A stretch of 26,200 nucleotides of DNA from a virus: positions 1-26,200 of IMG/VR virus record IMGVR_UViG_3300022902_000064. The stretch is one strand, 5' to 3'. The translations under genes were made by a program, and so were the position numbers. Shown here piece by piece: positions 14,239-22,398 of the stretch (position 1 is its first letter; the number at the start of each line of letters is the position of its first letter). A model generated the notes under the pieces. The model worked only from the letters and a program-made list of their open reading frames with translations. It did not search any database and was not told the origin of the DNA.

Positions 14239-15591
14239 TTATAAGTTAATTTGTCTGAACATGTAATCGTGCAACCATTTAGCTTGCGTTTCAGTTACCT
14301 CGTAAGGAAATACAATCGGGAATTTTAATCCTCCATCAAAATTCAAACCTCCATAAGAAGCTTCTCCTATCCACATATCTGCTGTGTTCACTATGCTTCC
14401 AGTAAATCCAGAAAGCCCATCGTTTGTTTGTGCTTGTTTCCCTCCATCCACATAGAAACCAATTCCTGCTTCTGTCTCGCTTCCATCATAAGTAATAGTA
14501 GCACTATGCCACTGTCCGTCATTCCAAACAGTGTCAGTATGCGCTCTAATTCCTGTCAATGTTCCATTCTCATAAGCCCTATACTCAATCAAACCACTAG
14601 CACTAAAATTAACGGCCACACCTTTGTAGGTAGCTGCTGGGTCAGATTTACTAAACATAACCGAAACAGCCGTATTGGTTGTTCTGAATAAGAAAGAAAA
14701 ACTATGAGCATGGTCTTTCTCGAAAACTGCGTTAAATTCTGTGCTCTGTCCTATTTCCAAATGGTCATCTGTACCATCTAACTCTATTCCATTATTCTCT
14801 AATAAGGTAGGTTCTTCGGCTCCTGCACCTGTACCCCAATAACATTGGTCACTCCTTACATGCCCCAAATTTGATGTAATCTCATTAGAACCATCGTTAT
14901 AGTGTGTTCTTAAAGGCAACCATATCTCTGAATTTTTAGGCGTAGGTTCTTTGAAAGTATCTCCAGTAAATTTATCTAAAGCTTCTGCTCCCGTTAAAAC
15001 TCTGTCGTACATCTCGACAAATCGCACAACCCCATCGCCTGACGCTGTACCTGACGCTGTACCACCTATAAAAAGCCCTGCTGAATCTCCGACCATCCCA
15101 GATAAGTCTTGTATCCCAGTACCAGTCCAAGTAGTCAAAACTCCATCTAAATAGGCTGCCCAAGTTGTTCCATCACAAGTGATAACTAGTTCATGGTAGC
15201 CGTTAGACAATGCGGTCCCGCTAGCGACTAAAGCTCCACCGCCATTTACATTGGCAATTGTTCTCCATGCTGAATTCCCAGCCCTGGGAAAATCCAAGTA
15301 CCACCTGTTGTTGGCATCAGCGTACCATCCAATCATCGCTCCCCCGTCAGTTCCTACATTGCTCATAATACTCCCAATCCTGAAACTAAAGACTCCTGTC
15401 TTGAAAACTTGGTTAAGTCTTGTGTCGCTATAATCAACAACCAAGTTGTTGGCGAAAGTTAGACCTTTGTCAGCGGTGGAAAAATCCCCCACACTAGGCA
15501 CACCTCCGTTATCAGTGACATACTGTGGATTCGTGAAGTTTTCTCGAAAAACGAGTCCTTCTGCATTTATTTTTGGGTATTGTAGTCCCAT
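14239..15591 (-). CDS. Tandem LamG-domain structural protein
   Basis: A 450-residue protein with two LamG-like domains. The first (about 25-205) includes GVFSFRIGSIMSN, YHELVITCDGTTWAAYLDG and VVRFVEMYDRVLTGAEA. The second (about 215-445) includes IELDGTDDHLEIGQ, HSFSFLFRTTN and QWHSATITYDGSETEAGIGFYVDG. Both carry the strand patterns of laminin-G/concanavalin folds, known for glycan or protein binding. There is no signal peptide, as expected for a virion protein. It is followed directly by the other LamG gene, and the two N-terminal regions are similar in plan. The start follows TTAACC at 10 bases. A 12-bp tandem duplication (15039-15062) encodes SGTASGTA in domain one. Confidence 0.72.
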   Translation of the reverse strand: MGLQYPKINAEGLVFRENFTNPQYVTDNGGVPSVGDFSTADKGLTFANNLVVDYSDTRLNQVFKTGVFSFRIGSIMSNVGTDGGAMIGWYADANNRWYLDFPRAGNSAWRTIANVNGGGALVASGTALSNGYHELVITCDGTTWAAYLDGVLTTWTGTGIQDLSGMVGDSAGLFIGGTASGTASGDGVVRFVEMYDRVLTGAEALDKFTGDTFKEPTPKNSEIWLPLRTHYNDGSNEITSNLGHVRSDQCYWGTGAGAEEPTLLENNGIELDGTDDHLEIGQSTEFNAVFEKDHAHSFSFLFRTTNTAVSVMFSKSDPAATYKGVAVNFSASGLIEYRAYENGTLTGIRAHTDTVWNDGQWHSATITYDGSETEAGIGFYVDGGKQAQTNDGLSGFTGSIVNTADMWIGEASYGGLNFDGGLKFPIVFPYEVTETQAKWLHDYMFRQINL

Positions 15592-15610
15592 ACTATTTTA
15601 AGGTTAATTT

Positions 15611-15919
15611 CTATTCAGGTATCGCAACCGTGCCGTCCTCTTTCAATCCCCAAGTCGCTACAGCTTCAGAGTAAATTGTTTTTACCTGTGCTGTTGTGCA
15701 TCCTGTTTCTCTCGCCAATTTTCCAAAAGAATGACCGAGCTTAATCCCATCAAGGGCAGCTTCAGCTTTCGCTTTTGTAAGCACTGGAGACGGAGTAGGT
15801 TCAGGACCTGGCTCTGGTTTGTCTTTATCAACAAACGCTTCTGTAACACCCAAGTCATACAACACTGGTGCCACATCTTTGTACTTCTTTTCTGGTTTCA
15901 CTTCTTTTATTTTCGCCAT
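15611..15919 (-). CDS. Small protein with Pro-rich linker and helical C-terminus
   Basis: A 102-residue protein. A lysine-rich start (MAKIKEVKPEKKYKDVAP) and a short segment with VLYDLGVTEAFVDK are followed by a proline linker (PEPGPEPTPSPV, about 36-47). A C-terminal helical part ends AKAEAALDGIKLGHSFGKLARETGCTTAQVKTIY, which could form a helix-turn-helix (GKLARETGCTTAQVKTI). It lies among structural genes, so it may be an adaptor rather than a regulator. ATAACC is 10 bases before the ATG, and the stop is TAG. I do not recognise the family. Confidence 0.5.
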   Translation of the reverse strand: MAKIKEVKPEKKYKDVAPVLYDLGVTEAFVDKDKPEPGPEPTPSPVLTKAKAEAALDGIKLGHSFGKLARETGCTTAQVKTIYSEAVATWGLKEDGTVAIPE

Positions 15920-15942
15920 GTTAATTATTGGTTATAAAATTA

Positions 15943-16551
15943 TTAAGCTACTACTAATGTCGCTCCTGGTGCTACTGGTCTCCAAACAATTGCCCATTGG
16001 ATTTGTCCAGTAGAACTCGCTACGCAGCTCATGTCAATAGTCCCCCCTGAAACTAGGAAGGAGGTTCCACCTTCCCATGCTGCACCTGTAGTCTCCTGCA
16101 AAGCATCTGTGAACGTACCTGTCACAGAATACTGTGTTCCTGGCCCATCGTTATCAATATCAAGAGTCGCACATAGGTCTATGTCTGCCCCACCCGTAGG
16201 ATTCGCTACTAGCTTTGTGGCATTCGGCTGGTTCTGAATCGCATCTGTTACGAATCCGTAAATGTGTAATACCTCTACAACTCCCGTCACTGTAAACAAA
16301 GGTAGCAATCCTCCTTGAGCAATATTTCCTGGAGCTCTACCTGTGGCTATAGTAAAAGAGTTGGTCAACAGTGACTGCATAATCCCATACAAAGAATCAC
16401 CAGCCTCTGTGTCCGTCTTGTTCCCGATGACATCACTCATCACCACATTGTCAGCACTATCTGCTGAAGGTACATCGTGAAAACCGTCTATTGTGTCGAT
16501 TTTAGGCTCGACTGTGCCTTTTAGATATGCGTCATAACTATTATTTGACAT
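15943..16551 (-). CDS. Beta-rich virion structural protein, unknown
   Basis: A 202-residue protein. The N-terminal 65 residues are mixed and polar (DAYLKGTVEPKIDTIDGF, EAGDSLYGIMQSLLTN). The rest is beta-rich with low charge (LPLFTVTGVVEVLHIYGFV, QYSVTGTFTDALQET, QIQWAIVWRPVAPG), the look of a jelly-roll or capsid-decoration domain. I recognise this type from phage structural clusters but can assign no name. It is encoded between the 511-residue protein and the Pro-rich protein. TTAACC is 10 bases before the ATG. Confidence 0.5.
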   Translation of the reverse strand: MSNNSYDAYLKGTVEPKIDTIDGFHDVPSADSADNVVMSDVIGNKTDTEAGDSLYGIMQSLLTNSFTIATGRAPGNIAQGGLLPLFTVTGVVEVLHIYGFVTDAIQNQPNATKLVANPTGGADIDLCATLDIDNDGPGTQYSVTGTFTDALQETTGAAWEGGTSFLVSGGTIDMSCVASSTGQIQWAIVWRPVAPGATLVVA

Positions 16552-16570
16552 ATTATTTTTTGGTTAAAAA

Positions 16571-18106
16571 TTAAGCGTAGAATCCATTGAAGTAAATATC
16601 CCAAGCACCATCTGTTCCTCCACCATCATTTGCTCGGACCACTACAACCTTTAAGTATTTATACCCCTTCCCATTAGACTCATTTATCATCGCATCAAGG
16701 TTTGCGTCTGCTGTACTCCACTGCCCTGCTGCATCGTAATCTGCTGCAATGTCGATGTAATCACAGGAAGCTGCTGCTGTGCCGTCATCCTGTGCTGTTG
16801 CAAAAAGAGTGTAAGTATTGTCTCCAGCTCCACCGTCAGTATTCATAATCTGCAAACTCCATTTAGGATAAGTACCTGCACTTATGTAATAAGTTGTTGT
16901 GCCATTGCCTTGAGTGGTAGCACTTATTGTTTGAGGCAAAACATGTTGGAAGGTCGGACTTACCTCATAAACTTTCTGTGAATCTGTACCTGAATCGTAA
17001 CCTTTAGTTTGTACCATCATATGCCTATCAATCGTCATCCCCAAAACCCCAGTTTCTCCATCGGCTACATTATCTCCTGCTGCTGTATATTGACCGAATA
17101 TTGGTTGTCCAGAACTTGTCCCTAGAGTAAATGCAGACTCATCTACAAACACCGAAGGTTCTAGCCCATCTACTGCTTCTCCTATATATCTCAATTGTCC
17201 ATGTATATCACCATCAACATCTGCTGCTGCTCCTACTGCTCCAAATTGAGTATCATCAGTAGCGAGAGTGAAAGGTGAAGATGCTGCCATTGCTGCTGTT
17301 CCTAAAGCTGGCATTTTTGCATCCATCGAAGTTGTGTCCCCGGCTATTGTTGTTGTGTCTCCAAATATCGAAACCTGTGTTGCTTCTGTTAAAACATCAC
17401 CTGCTGCATCTATATTTTGAACTATCAAAACATTGTCAGTAGCATTTCTCGCAACATTAGCAGCTCCGATCAAACATCTAGTGTCTGTAGCAGCGTCTTT
17501 CAACTCAACCGCTCCGATCTCAATGTCCGCTTCACTTAATTCAACATTTATAAGATTTGCTGGATTAAACATATCCGACTCTGACACTTCTAAAGAAGCA
17601 AGATCTAAATTATCAGCATCCCCATTCACAACATACAAATTCATTGGGAATATAGGTCTATTATCAGCCTTTTCGTGAGTCGCCACAATAGTGCCAGCTA
17701 CTAAAAACTGCACATAATCTTCTCTCCAAACGATCTCATACAAGATGTCATTTGTATGCCATCCAGCCAACCAAGTGATCGGGGTGGTTGTTGAATTTCC
17801 ATCCTTATCCACAGTTACTGCCTTGAAAACATCTTCCGCTATTTCAAATCTAGCAGCCTCTCCTAAAGCAGCATTTTCTATACCCCACTCTTTCGCTTGT
17901 CCTGCTACTGGTGCAACAGGTACGTTAATAGTCATTCTGTAACCTCCATATCTGAAAGTTCTGTAAGTCTTTAATGCTGCACTTGTTAATCTAATCTTAT
18001 CGCTCGCAACAGCAGGTGTTCCAGTAATGACTTTCCAGAAACTATCATCAATCCCATATAAAGCAGGATCGTATGAAAGACTATTTAATAATTGATTTCT
18101 AGCCAT
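16571..18106 (-). CDS. Beta-rich virion structural protein, unknown (possible head fibre)
   Basis: A 511-residue protein. Residues 1-190 look like a lectin-type sandwich (FRYGGYRMTINVPVAPV, ILYEIVWREDYVQFLVAGTIVATHEK, PMNLYVVNGDADN). Residues about 190-330 are polar, alanine- and aspartate-rich (AAVDGDIHGQLRYIGEA). The C-terminal 150 residues form another beta domain (YYISAGTYPKWSLQIMNTDGG, GYKYLKVVVVRAND, WDIYFNGFYA). It may be an extended surface protein of the head. ATAACA is 9 bases before the ATG. Its neighbours are likewise beta-rich structural genes. There are no enzymatic motifs. Confidence 0.5.
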   Translation of the reverse strand: MARNQLLNSLSYDPALYGIDDSFWKVITGTPAVASDKIRLTSAALKTYRTFRYGGYRMTINVPVAPVAGQAKEWGIENAALGEAARFEIAEDVFKAVTVDKDGNSTTTPITWLAGWHTNDILYEIVWREDYVQFLVAGTIVATHEKADNRPIFPMNLYVVNGDADNLDLASLEVSESDMFNPANLINVELSEADIEIGAVELKDAATDTRCLIGAANVARNATDNVLIVQNIDAAGDVLTEATQVSIFGDTTTIAGDTTSMDAKMPALGTAAMAASSPFTLATDDTQFGAVGAAADVDGDIHGQLRYIGEAVDGLEPSVFVDESAFTLGTSSGQPIFGQYTAAGDNVADGETGVLGMTIDRHMMVQTKGYDSGTDSQKVYEVSPTFQHVLPQTISATTQGNGTTTYYISAGTYPKWSLQIMNTDGGAGDNTYTLFATAQDDGTAAASCDYIDIAADYDAAGQWSTADANLDAMINESNGKGYKYLKVVVVRANDGGGTDGAWDIYFNGFYA

Positions 18107-18117
18107 GGTTTACTTTG

Positions 18118-18315
18118 TTATATGATAAATTTTTTATCTTTAAATAATTTCGCTATATTCGGAGCAACTTTGTAAGTCTCCCCTTTAAGATAGTTTTTTC
18201 CACATTTTACATTTCGTGCCATCGTGATTTCAATCTTTTTCACTGCTTTCCTTACAGGATCTTTTCCTTCAACTTTTGTTTTTTTAGCCTTTGCTGGCTC
18301 TTTTGTCTTTTCCAT
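18118..18315 (-). CDS. Small basic phage protein, similar in plan to the 10420-10629 protein
   Basis: I choose the ATG at 18313-18315 (65 residues). CTAACC lies 9 bases upstream, whereas the longer frame begins with TTG inside a hairpin. The first 30 residues are Lys/Glu/Ala-rich (MEKTKEPAKAKKTKVEG). The C-terminal part is a compact module (ARNVKCGKNYLKGETYKVAPNIAKLFKDKKFII) like the first half of the 10420-10629 protein but in opposite order relative to the charged tail. The frame upstream is open to a TGA at 18379-18381 that ends the previous gene, so the two genes share a frame. The function is unknown. Confidence 0.55.
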   Translation of the reverse strand: MEKTKEPAKAKKTKVEGKDPVRKAVKKIEITMARNVKCGKNYLKGETYKVAPNIAKLFKDKKFII

Positions 18316-18348
18316 AGTTGTAATGGTTAGTAGTTTTAATCTCTCGGA

Positions 18349-18368
18349 GGAAGGCTCGAAAGCCCTCC
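18349..18368 (-). repeat. UUCG-looped hairpin between two small genes
   Basis: On the minus strand GGAGGGCU-UUCG-AGCCUUCC forms an 8-bp stem with one G-U pair and a UUCG tetraloop, just after the stop at 18379. No U-tract follows, so it is more likely a stabiliser, processing site or translational element than a terminator. Confidence 0.55.
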
Positions 18369-18378
18369 ATCCCAAAGA

Positions 18379-18648
18379 TCATTTCTTTGACTTCTTTGGA
18401 TCGCTCGAATCCTTCCCTTTTTTCGGCTTCATAATCTTCTGTTGTTCTCCCAAAGGATCAATCCCCAAGGTTTCACAGATAGACTCGAAACTTCCATTGA
18501 GCTGATGTCGCCTAATTGAAATCTCATTAAGCCGTTGTTGCATAAGTTTGCTTCGATCTATCAAGGCTTTTTCTTCCTCAAACAAGATTTTAGCTTCCTT
18601 TTCAATTGCGACTTTTTGACCTTCCAATTTTGCTTTTAGATCAGTCAT
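18379..18648 (-). CDS. Small coiled-coil protein
   Basis: An 89-residue protein, almost wholly helical. Residues 1-55 (LKAKLEGQKVAIEKEAKILF, KALIDRSKLMQQRLNEISIR) form a heptad-like coiled coil. A short link with ICETLGIDPLGEQQ leads to a basic Lys/Ser tail (KKGKDSSDPKKSKK). It could be an oligomeric accessory or chaperone of the neighbouring fibre-like protein, by position only. TTAACC is 8 bases before the ATG. It ends in TGA, rare in this window, and the same frame stays open beyond it. Confidence 0.55.
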   Translation of the reverse strand: MTDLKAKLEGQKVAIEKEAKILFEEEKALIDRSKLMQQRLNEISIRRHQLNGSFESICETLGIDPLGEQQKIMKPKKGKDSSDPKKSKK

Positions 18649-18675
18649 GTCTTATAGGTTAAGAAATAAATATCT

Positions 18676-20244
18676 TTATACTCTCACGCACATTACATAA
18701 AGTTCAATATCGAGTGTTCCACCTCCATCACCAACAGCAACAAGCGAACCGCTACCAGCGATTTCGTGTTCTGCATTATCAACAGAAGTAGCTCTATCTA
18801 AATCATTATCACTAGCTGCAACTGTTACAGTATTAGTGATTGCATTTCCTAATGCTCCGACTTTACCTTTGTTTAGTGACCAAGATCCACCATTAGCAGA
18901 TGTAGCCACACTCCAAACATCCAATACTCTAAACCCAAACGGTGCATTGTCTGTATAGATGTCAACACCAGTCGCATCAAGGTTAGTAAACGCTTTTCTA
19001 ATTACAAAAGGTATTCCATGTCCACCATCGGCAGCAGCTTTAACTTCCGCACCATCAAGATTGCTAATTACGTTTCCTGTTCCATCAGCATCAAGAGTCT
19101 TATTAGTAAGAGCATCTGTTGTAGCTTTACCAACAAGAGTATCTGTAGCATCTGGGAAGGTTACGTTTCTATTATCTGTATGAGCCGAAGTCATAGTGAG
19201 CTTCTTATCAGCAGTCGCACCACTTAAATCAAATCCAGCAGTCTTTGTTAACGCTCCAGTTGAGCCAATAATACAAGTGTCATCAGTAAGTGTTTTGTTT
19301 GTAAGAGTGTCAGTAGTAGCCAAACAAACGAATGTATCAGTTGCATTTGGAATTGTGAGTGTTTGAGCTGTTCCAGCCGCAGCAGATAAAGTAATCTTGT
19401 TTGCAGCGGTAAGAGCAGACAAATCAAATCCTAGAGTTTTGGTCAACGCTCCTGTCGCTCCAAAGACACAAGTATCATCGGTAAGAGTCTTGTTGAGTAG
19501 TGTGCTTGCAAGCGTATTAAATGTATAAACATCATCTACATTTGCAAAATCTGGGATTGTAAGTTCTGGTGATCCAACCGTTTGAGTTGTTACCGCATGA
19601 ACTACGTCATTCGTTCCAGCTTCAATTTGATAAGTTTGTGTAAGCTTTGAGGCAATTCCAGTAGGTAGAGTTGTTGGATCAGCCCAGACAGGATCTGCCG
19701 CAGCTCCTTGAGCTTGCAATACATATCCACTTGTTCCAGGTGCCAATACAACCCAGTTAGTCCCATCAAAATAAAGGACATTCCCTTGAGCTTCTCCAGT
19801 CATTGTAAGATCTGTTACTGTGAACGCTCCTAGAGCATCCATAGCAGCATCCCCGCTCGGAGTTACTAATTCAATAGCAGTTCCCCCTGTGTTCACTTTA
19901 CAGATCTTGTCTCCTTGTCCAACTAGAGTTGCAGCAGTATCAGTTAGTTGGATCCAGGCTGTTGCCCCTCCTCCTGATCCAATAGCATCGAAATCAGCAG
20001 CCGTAATTGTTCCCACATTTTCATAGATACCTGTTGAACCTGCTCCAACATCAGTATCAATAAAGAAACAACCTTTTGCAAATCCAGCTTCTCCGTCCCC
20101 TGGTACAGTCAGTCCAGTACATTTCAAGACCATTCCGCTTCTGTCTTTTTCTAATACTGTAACTGCTGTTGTATCCGGAGTCTCCAGATTTCCCAAAGGC
20201 TGAAAGCTAGTCGCAATGACTTTTGTTCTAAATCTTTTAGCCAT
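18676..20244 (-). CDS. Fibre-like structural protein with 65-residue repeats
   Basis: A 522-residue protein directly downstream of the major capsid gene. Residues 1-200 contain patterns common in phage fibres: GYVLQAQGAAADPVWADP at about 173-190, and NVLYFDGTNWVVLAPG at 155-170. Residues 251-381 hold two full copies of a 65-residue unit beginning NKTLTDDT-C, with a third start at 381, and TDTLTNKTL at the boundaries. The C-terminal 100 residues (GIPFVIRKAFTNLDATG, DIELYVMCVRV) form a closing beta domain. Position next to the capsid suggests a head fibre, although this repeat type also occurs in tail fibres. The start motif is weak (AAAACT), 7 bases from the ATG. Confidence 0.6.
   Translation of the reverse strand: MAKRFRTKVIATSFQPLGNLETPDTTAVTVLEKDRSGMVLKCTGLTVPGDGEAGFAKGCFFIDTDVGAGSTGIYENVGTITAADFDAIGSGGGATAWIQLTDTAATLVGQGDKICKVNTGGTAIELVTPSGDAAMDALGAFTVTDLTMTGEAQGNVLYFDGTNWVVLAPGTSGYVLQAQGAAADPVWADPTTLPTGIASKLTQTYQIEAGTNDVVHAVTTQTVGSPELTIPDFANVDDVYTFNTLASTLLNKTLTDDTCVFGATGALTKTLGFDLSALTAANKITLSAAAGTAQTLTIPNATDTFVCLATTDTLTNKTLTDDTCIIGSTGALTKTAGFDLSGATADKKLTMTSAHTDNRNVTFPDATDTLVGKATTDALTNKTLDADGTGNVISNLDGAEVKAAADGGHGIPFVIRKAFTNLDATGVDIYTDNAPFGFRVLDVWSVATSANGGSWSLNKGKVGALGNAITNTVTVAASDNDLDRATSVDNAEHEIAGSGSLVAVGDGGGTLDIELYVMCVRV
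19105..19494 (-). repeat. Two tandem 195-bp units in the fibre-like gene
   Basis: Units 19300-19494 and 19105-19299 encode the 65-residue NKTLTDDT repeats. The DNA copies have diverged, so this is an old duplication rather than a fresh one. A partial third unit begins at 19104. Confidence 0.7.
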
Positions 20245-20272
20245 GTTAATAAGTTTTTAAAATATAATGTTT

Positions 20273-20299
20273 GGGGCGTTAGTTTCTGGGCAACACCCC
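20273..20299 (-). terminator. Hairpin between major capsid and fibre-like genes (attenuator or processing site)
   Basis: The minus strand forms GGGGUGUU/AACGCCCC (eight pairs, one U-G) with an 11-base loop, followed by AAACATTATATTTT rather than a clean U-tract. It lies in the 83-base gap after the major capsid stop. It could reduce read-through or protect the capsid mRNA end. Confidence 0.5.
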
Positions 20300-20327
20300 G
20301 GGAATCCCTATATTTGAGGTTCAAACA

Positions 20328-21266
20328 TTAAGCAATTGCGTTCTCGATCAAGTAGGCCAGATTTACATCCATTAAATTCTGATCGTAACTAGAACGAACA
20401 CGTACAACATCAGAAACATGAGATTCTTCTCTGTAAGTTTCTACTTTTCTTGGAGTATCTGTGAATGTATATCCGAAAGCAGATCCCATTAGAGATGGTC
20501 GTGTTGCTTGGTGCATTAGCCAGAAGTCTTTAGTCCAGATTGAAGCAAGACTCGCAGCCTGTCCTTCGTCAGCCTTATCGTAAACAGCAGTTCCAACAAA
20601 AACCTTTTCAAGATTGAAAAACTCTTTAAGGAAAGATCCGAGGTCAGCATCGCTCAATTTAGCGTTTCCTGTATATCGGACTTGTTCACGAATCTCTGGG
20701 TGGTATTTCAATTTCATCATTACATCCAACCCCATTGTCGCTGTGTTCGGTCTTTTACCTGTCAAAGCCTGGATCGCAGTGATACCAGTTTCGATGTCAG
20801 AAAGCGGACTTGAGTTGTCGTAATCACTCCATTGACTAATACCAGCAAGAGTTGTGTTGTTAGTCAAGATAGCATTGTCAGCCATTACAGTCTGCAACGC
20901 TTTTTCTTGGTTGATCCATAGGTTGTCCATAAGAGTTGCAACCGCATCTCTTTTAGGATCGTAAGGATCGTCTGTGTTGTTTATATACTCATCAGGAACC
21001 CTCTTTTCGAGCGATCTTTCCTGGCAAACATACGAACCTTGCGAAACGCTGTAGTCAACGCTGTTCGCACGAGTTCCGGGTGCCCTAACAATTTGATCAG
21101 AGTAAACCCTTAAATTTTCTGTTCCATATTTCGCAAACTTTCCTGTCTTTTCTTTTACCTTCATTGCGGGCAGGATAAGCTCTGAAATGTAGGAATCATT
21201 TGTATACTTCTGTGAAAACTGCGATAACAGCTTGTCCACTTTAGCATCTCCTATATTCGGTAGCAT
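20328..21266 (-). CDS. Major capsid protein
   Basis: A 312-residue protein, the usual size for an HK97-fold capsid protein without a delta domain. Features include the N-terminal KVDKLLSQFSQKYTNDSYIS, the region VSQGSYVCQERSLEKRVPDE with the polar helix around residues 75-115 (PKRDAVATLMDNLWINQEKAL), SDIETGITAIQALTGKRPNT, MMKLKYHPEIREQVRY, and the C-terminal RKVETYREESHVSDVVRVRS. These are typical of Mu-type (T-like) capsid proteins. It forms the shell that the nested scaffold and protease help to build. It follows the decoration protein gene. ATAACA lies 10 bases before the ATG. Confidence 0.9.
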   Translation of the reverse strand: MLPNIGDAKVDKLLSQFSQKYTNDSYISELILPAMKVKEKTGKFAKYGTENLRVYSDQIVRAPGTRANSVDYSVSQGSYVCQERSLEKRVPDEYINNTDDPYDPKRDAVATLMDNLWINQEKALQTVMADNAILTNNTTLAGISQWSDYDNSSPLSDIETGITAIQALTGKRPNTATMGLDVMMKLKYHPEIREQVRYTGNAKLSDADLGSFLKEFFNLEKVFVGTAVYDKADEGQAASLASIWTKDFWLMHQATRPSLMGSAFGYTFTDTPRKVETYREESHVSDVVRVRSSYDQNLMDVNLAYLIENAIA

Positions 21267-21295
21267 ATTAGTTAGTTGTTATAAAATAAAAATTA

Positions 21296-21700
21296 TTATG
21301 CATCAGTAGCTTCCACTTCACCACGCATAATTGTAACCGCAGCCAAATCTCCTGAATTAGCAGCAGTAAGTGCAACAGCACCATATTCTTCACCAGCAGC
21401 ATCACAAATCTCCGCTGCCCCAGCGGCAGTTGAAGTAAGGAAGTTTCCTTGAGCGATTGTTTCTGTCTGGATAAGTTTCGAGTTTCCGAAAGTTCTAACG
21501 ATTGCAGCAGCACGTGCGGTTGATCCGTCAGGTGCGTTTTGCAGAATCCCGAGCATTTTTTCATTAGCACCACAAGCAACAACCAATCCACTTGAAAGCT
21601 TTACATAGTAATACTGCTTTCCAGACAGGTCTGATTCAGTTGGGAAACTTAAGTCTCCTTCTGAATTCTCTGGTACTAAAGTTCTATCAGCGATAGCCAT
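21296..21700 (-). CDS. Head decoration / capsid cement protein (DUF2190-like)
   Basis: A 134-residue low-charge, alanine-rich beta protein between the protease and capsid genes, exactly where DUF2190 or head-stabilising proteins are encoded. Features include YYYVKLSSGLVVACGANEKM around residues 30-49, LGILQNAPDGSTARAAAIVR at 50-69, and GEEYGAVALTAANSGDLAAV at 102-121. Such proteins bind the outside of the shell at three-fold axes and stiffen it. ATAACA lies 10 bases before the ATG. Confidence 0.78.
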   Translation of the reverse strand: MAIADRTLVPENSEGDLSFPTESDLSGKQYYYVKLSSGLVVACGANEKMLGILQNAPDGSTARAAAIVRTFGNSKLIQTETIAQGNFLTSTAAGAAEICDAAGEEYGAVALTAANSGDLAAVTIMRGEVEATDA

Positions 21701-21729
21701 AGTAGTTCGTTGTTATATAATAAAGAGTG

Positions 21730-22398
21730 TTACTTTCCGAGCAATTCAGCAATAGCCATCTTTTGAGCAGCTTCGATGTCTTTAGCCTTACCTTCTTCAA
21801 GAAGTTTTTCAGCTAATGCAACAACGCTATCTGCATCAAATCCAGCTTTAGAGCTTTTAATTGATCCGATTGTTGACAGGTCTACTGTTCGGACTTTCCC
21901 AATCAGCCCCTTGAAGGCTTCTCTTTGTTCCTCTGATAAACCAATCATAAAATTAACGACATCCTCAATGTTGTCATCGAGAAAGCCAACCGTATTTCCT
22001 TGTGATAGTACAAGACTATCCTCAACATCTTCTGTCAAATCCTTAACCTCAAGTTTTCCTTGTAGATCATTTAATTTTTCCTCAAGCTTTTGATATTCAG
22101 TCAATGTTACTGTTTCAATCTTTTCTTCCAGTTCTTCCTTTACTTCCTCTTTTGGTTCTTCTTCAACCTCTTTTTCTTCTTCCTCTTTTTCTTCTTCTTT
22201 CACTTCTTCTTCAAGGTCTTCCTTTTCTTCTTCTGTTTCTTCAACCTTATCTTCTTCCTCAACTACTTCTTCTTCCTCAACTTTTTCTTCCACTTCTTCC
22301 ACCTTTTCTTCTTCTACTGCTTCCACTTCTTTTTCTTCTACTTCCTCAACAACTTCTTCTTTTACTTCTTCTTCAAGAAGTTCTTTTTTCTTTGTCAT
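21730..22398 (-). CDS. Nested in-frame scaffold protein (internal start in the protease gene)
   Basis: Methionine 172 of the protease frame is preceded by CTAACC at 22407-22412, 8 bases upstream, as good a start motif as any in the window. Translation there would give 222 residues with the acidic region and the helical C-terminus but no protease. This matches the known plan in Mu (gene Z inside gene I) and lambda (Nu3 inside C), where the scaffold is made from an internal start. The product begins MTKKKELLEEEVKEEV and is rich in Glu, Val and Lys up to about residue 100. The C-terminal part (KLEEKLNDLQGKLEVKD and following) would bind the capsid protein. Confidence 0.68.
   Translation of the reverse strand: MTKKKELLEEEVKEEVVEEVEEKEVEAVEEEKVEEVEEKVEEEEVVEEEDKVEETEEEKEDLEEEVKEEEKEEEEKEVEEEPKEEVKEELEEKIETVTLTEYQKLEEKLNDLQGKLEVKDLTEDVEDSLVLSQGNTVGFLDDNIEDVVNFMIGLSEEQREAFKGLIGKVRTVDLSTIGSIKSSKAGFDADSVVALAEKLLEEGKAKDIEAAQKMAIAELLGK

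Noticed and set aside
18118-18375. Longer form of the small basic protein starting with TTG at 18375
   Set aside because: The extra 20 residues lie in a hairpin, lack the start motif and have an unrelated composition; the ATG at 18315 has CTAACC at the right distance.
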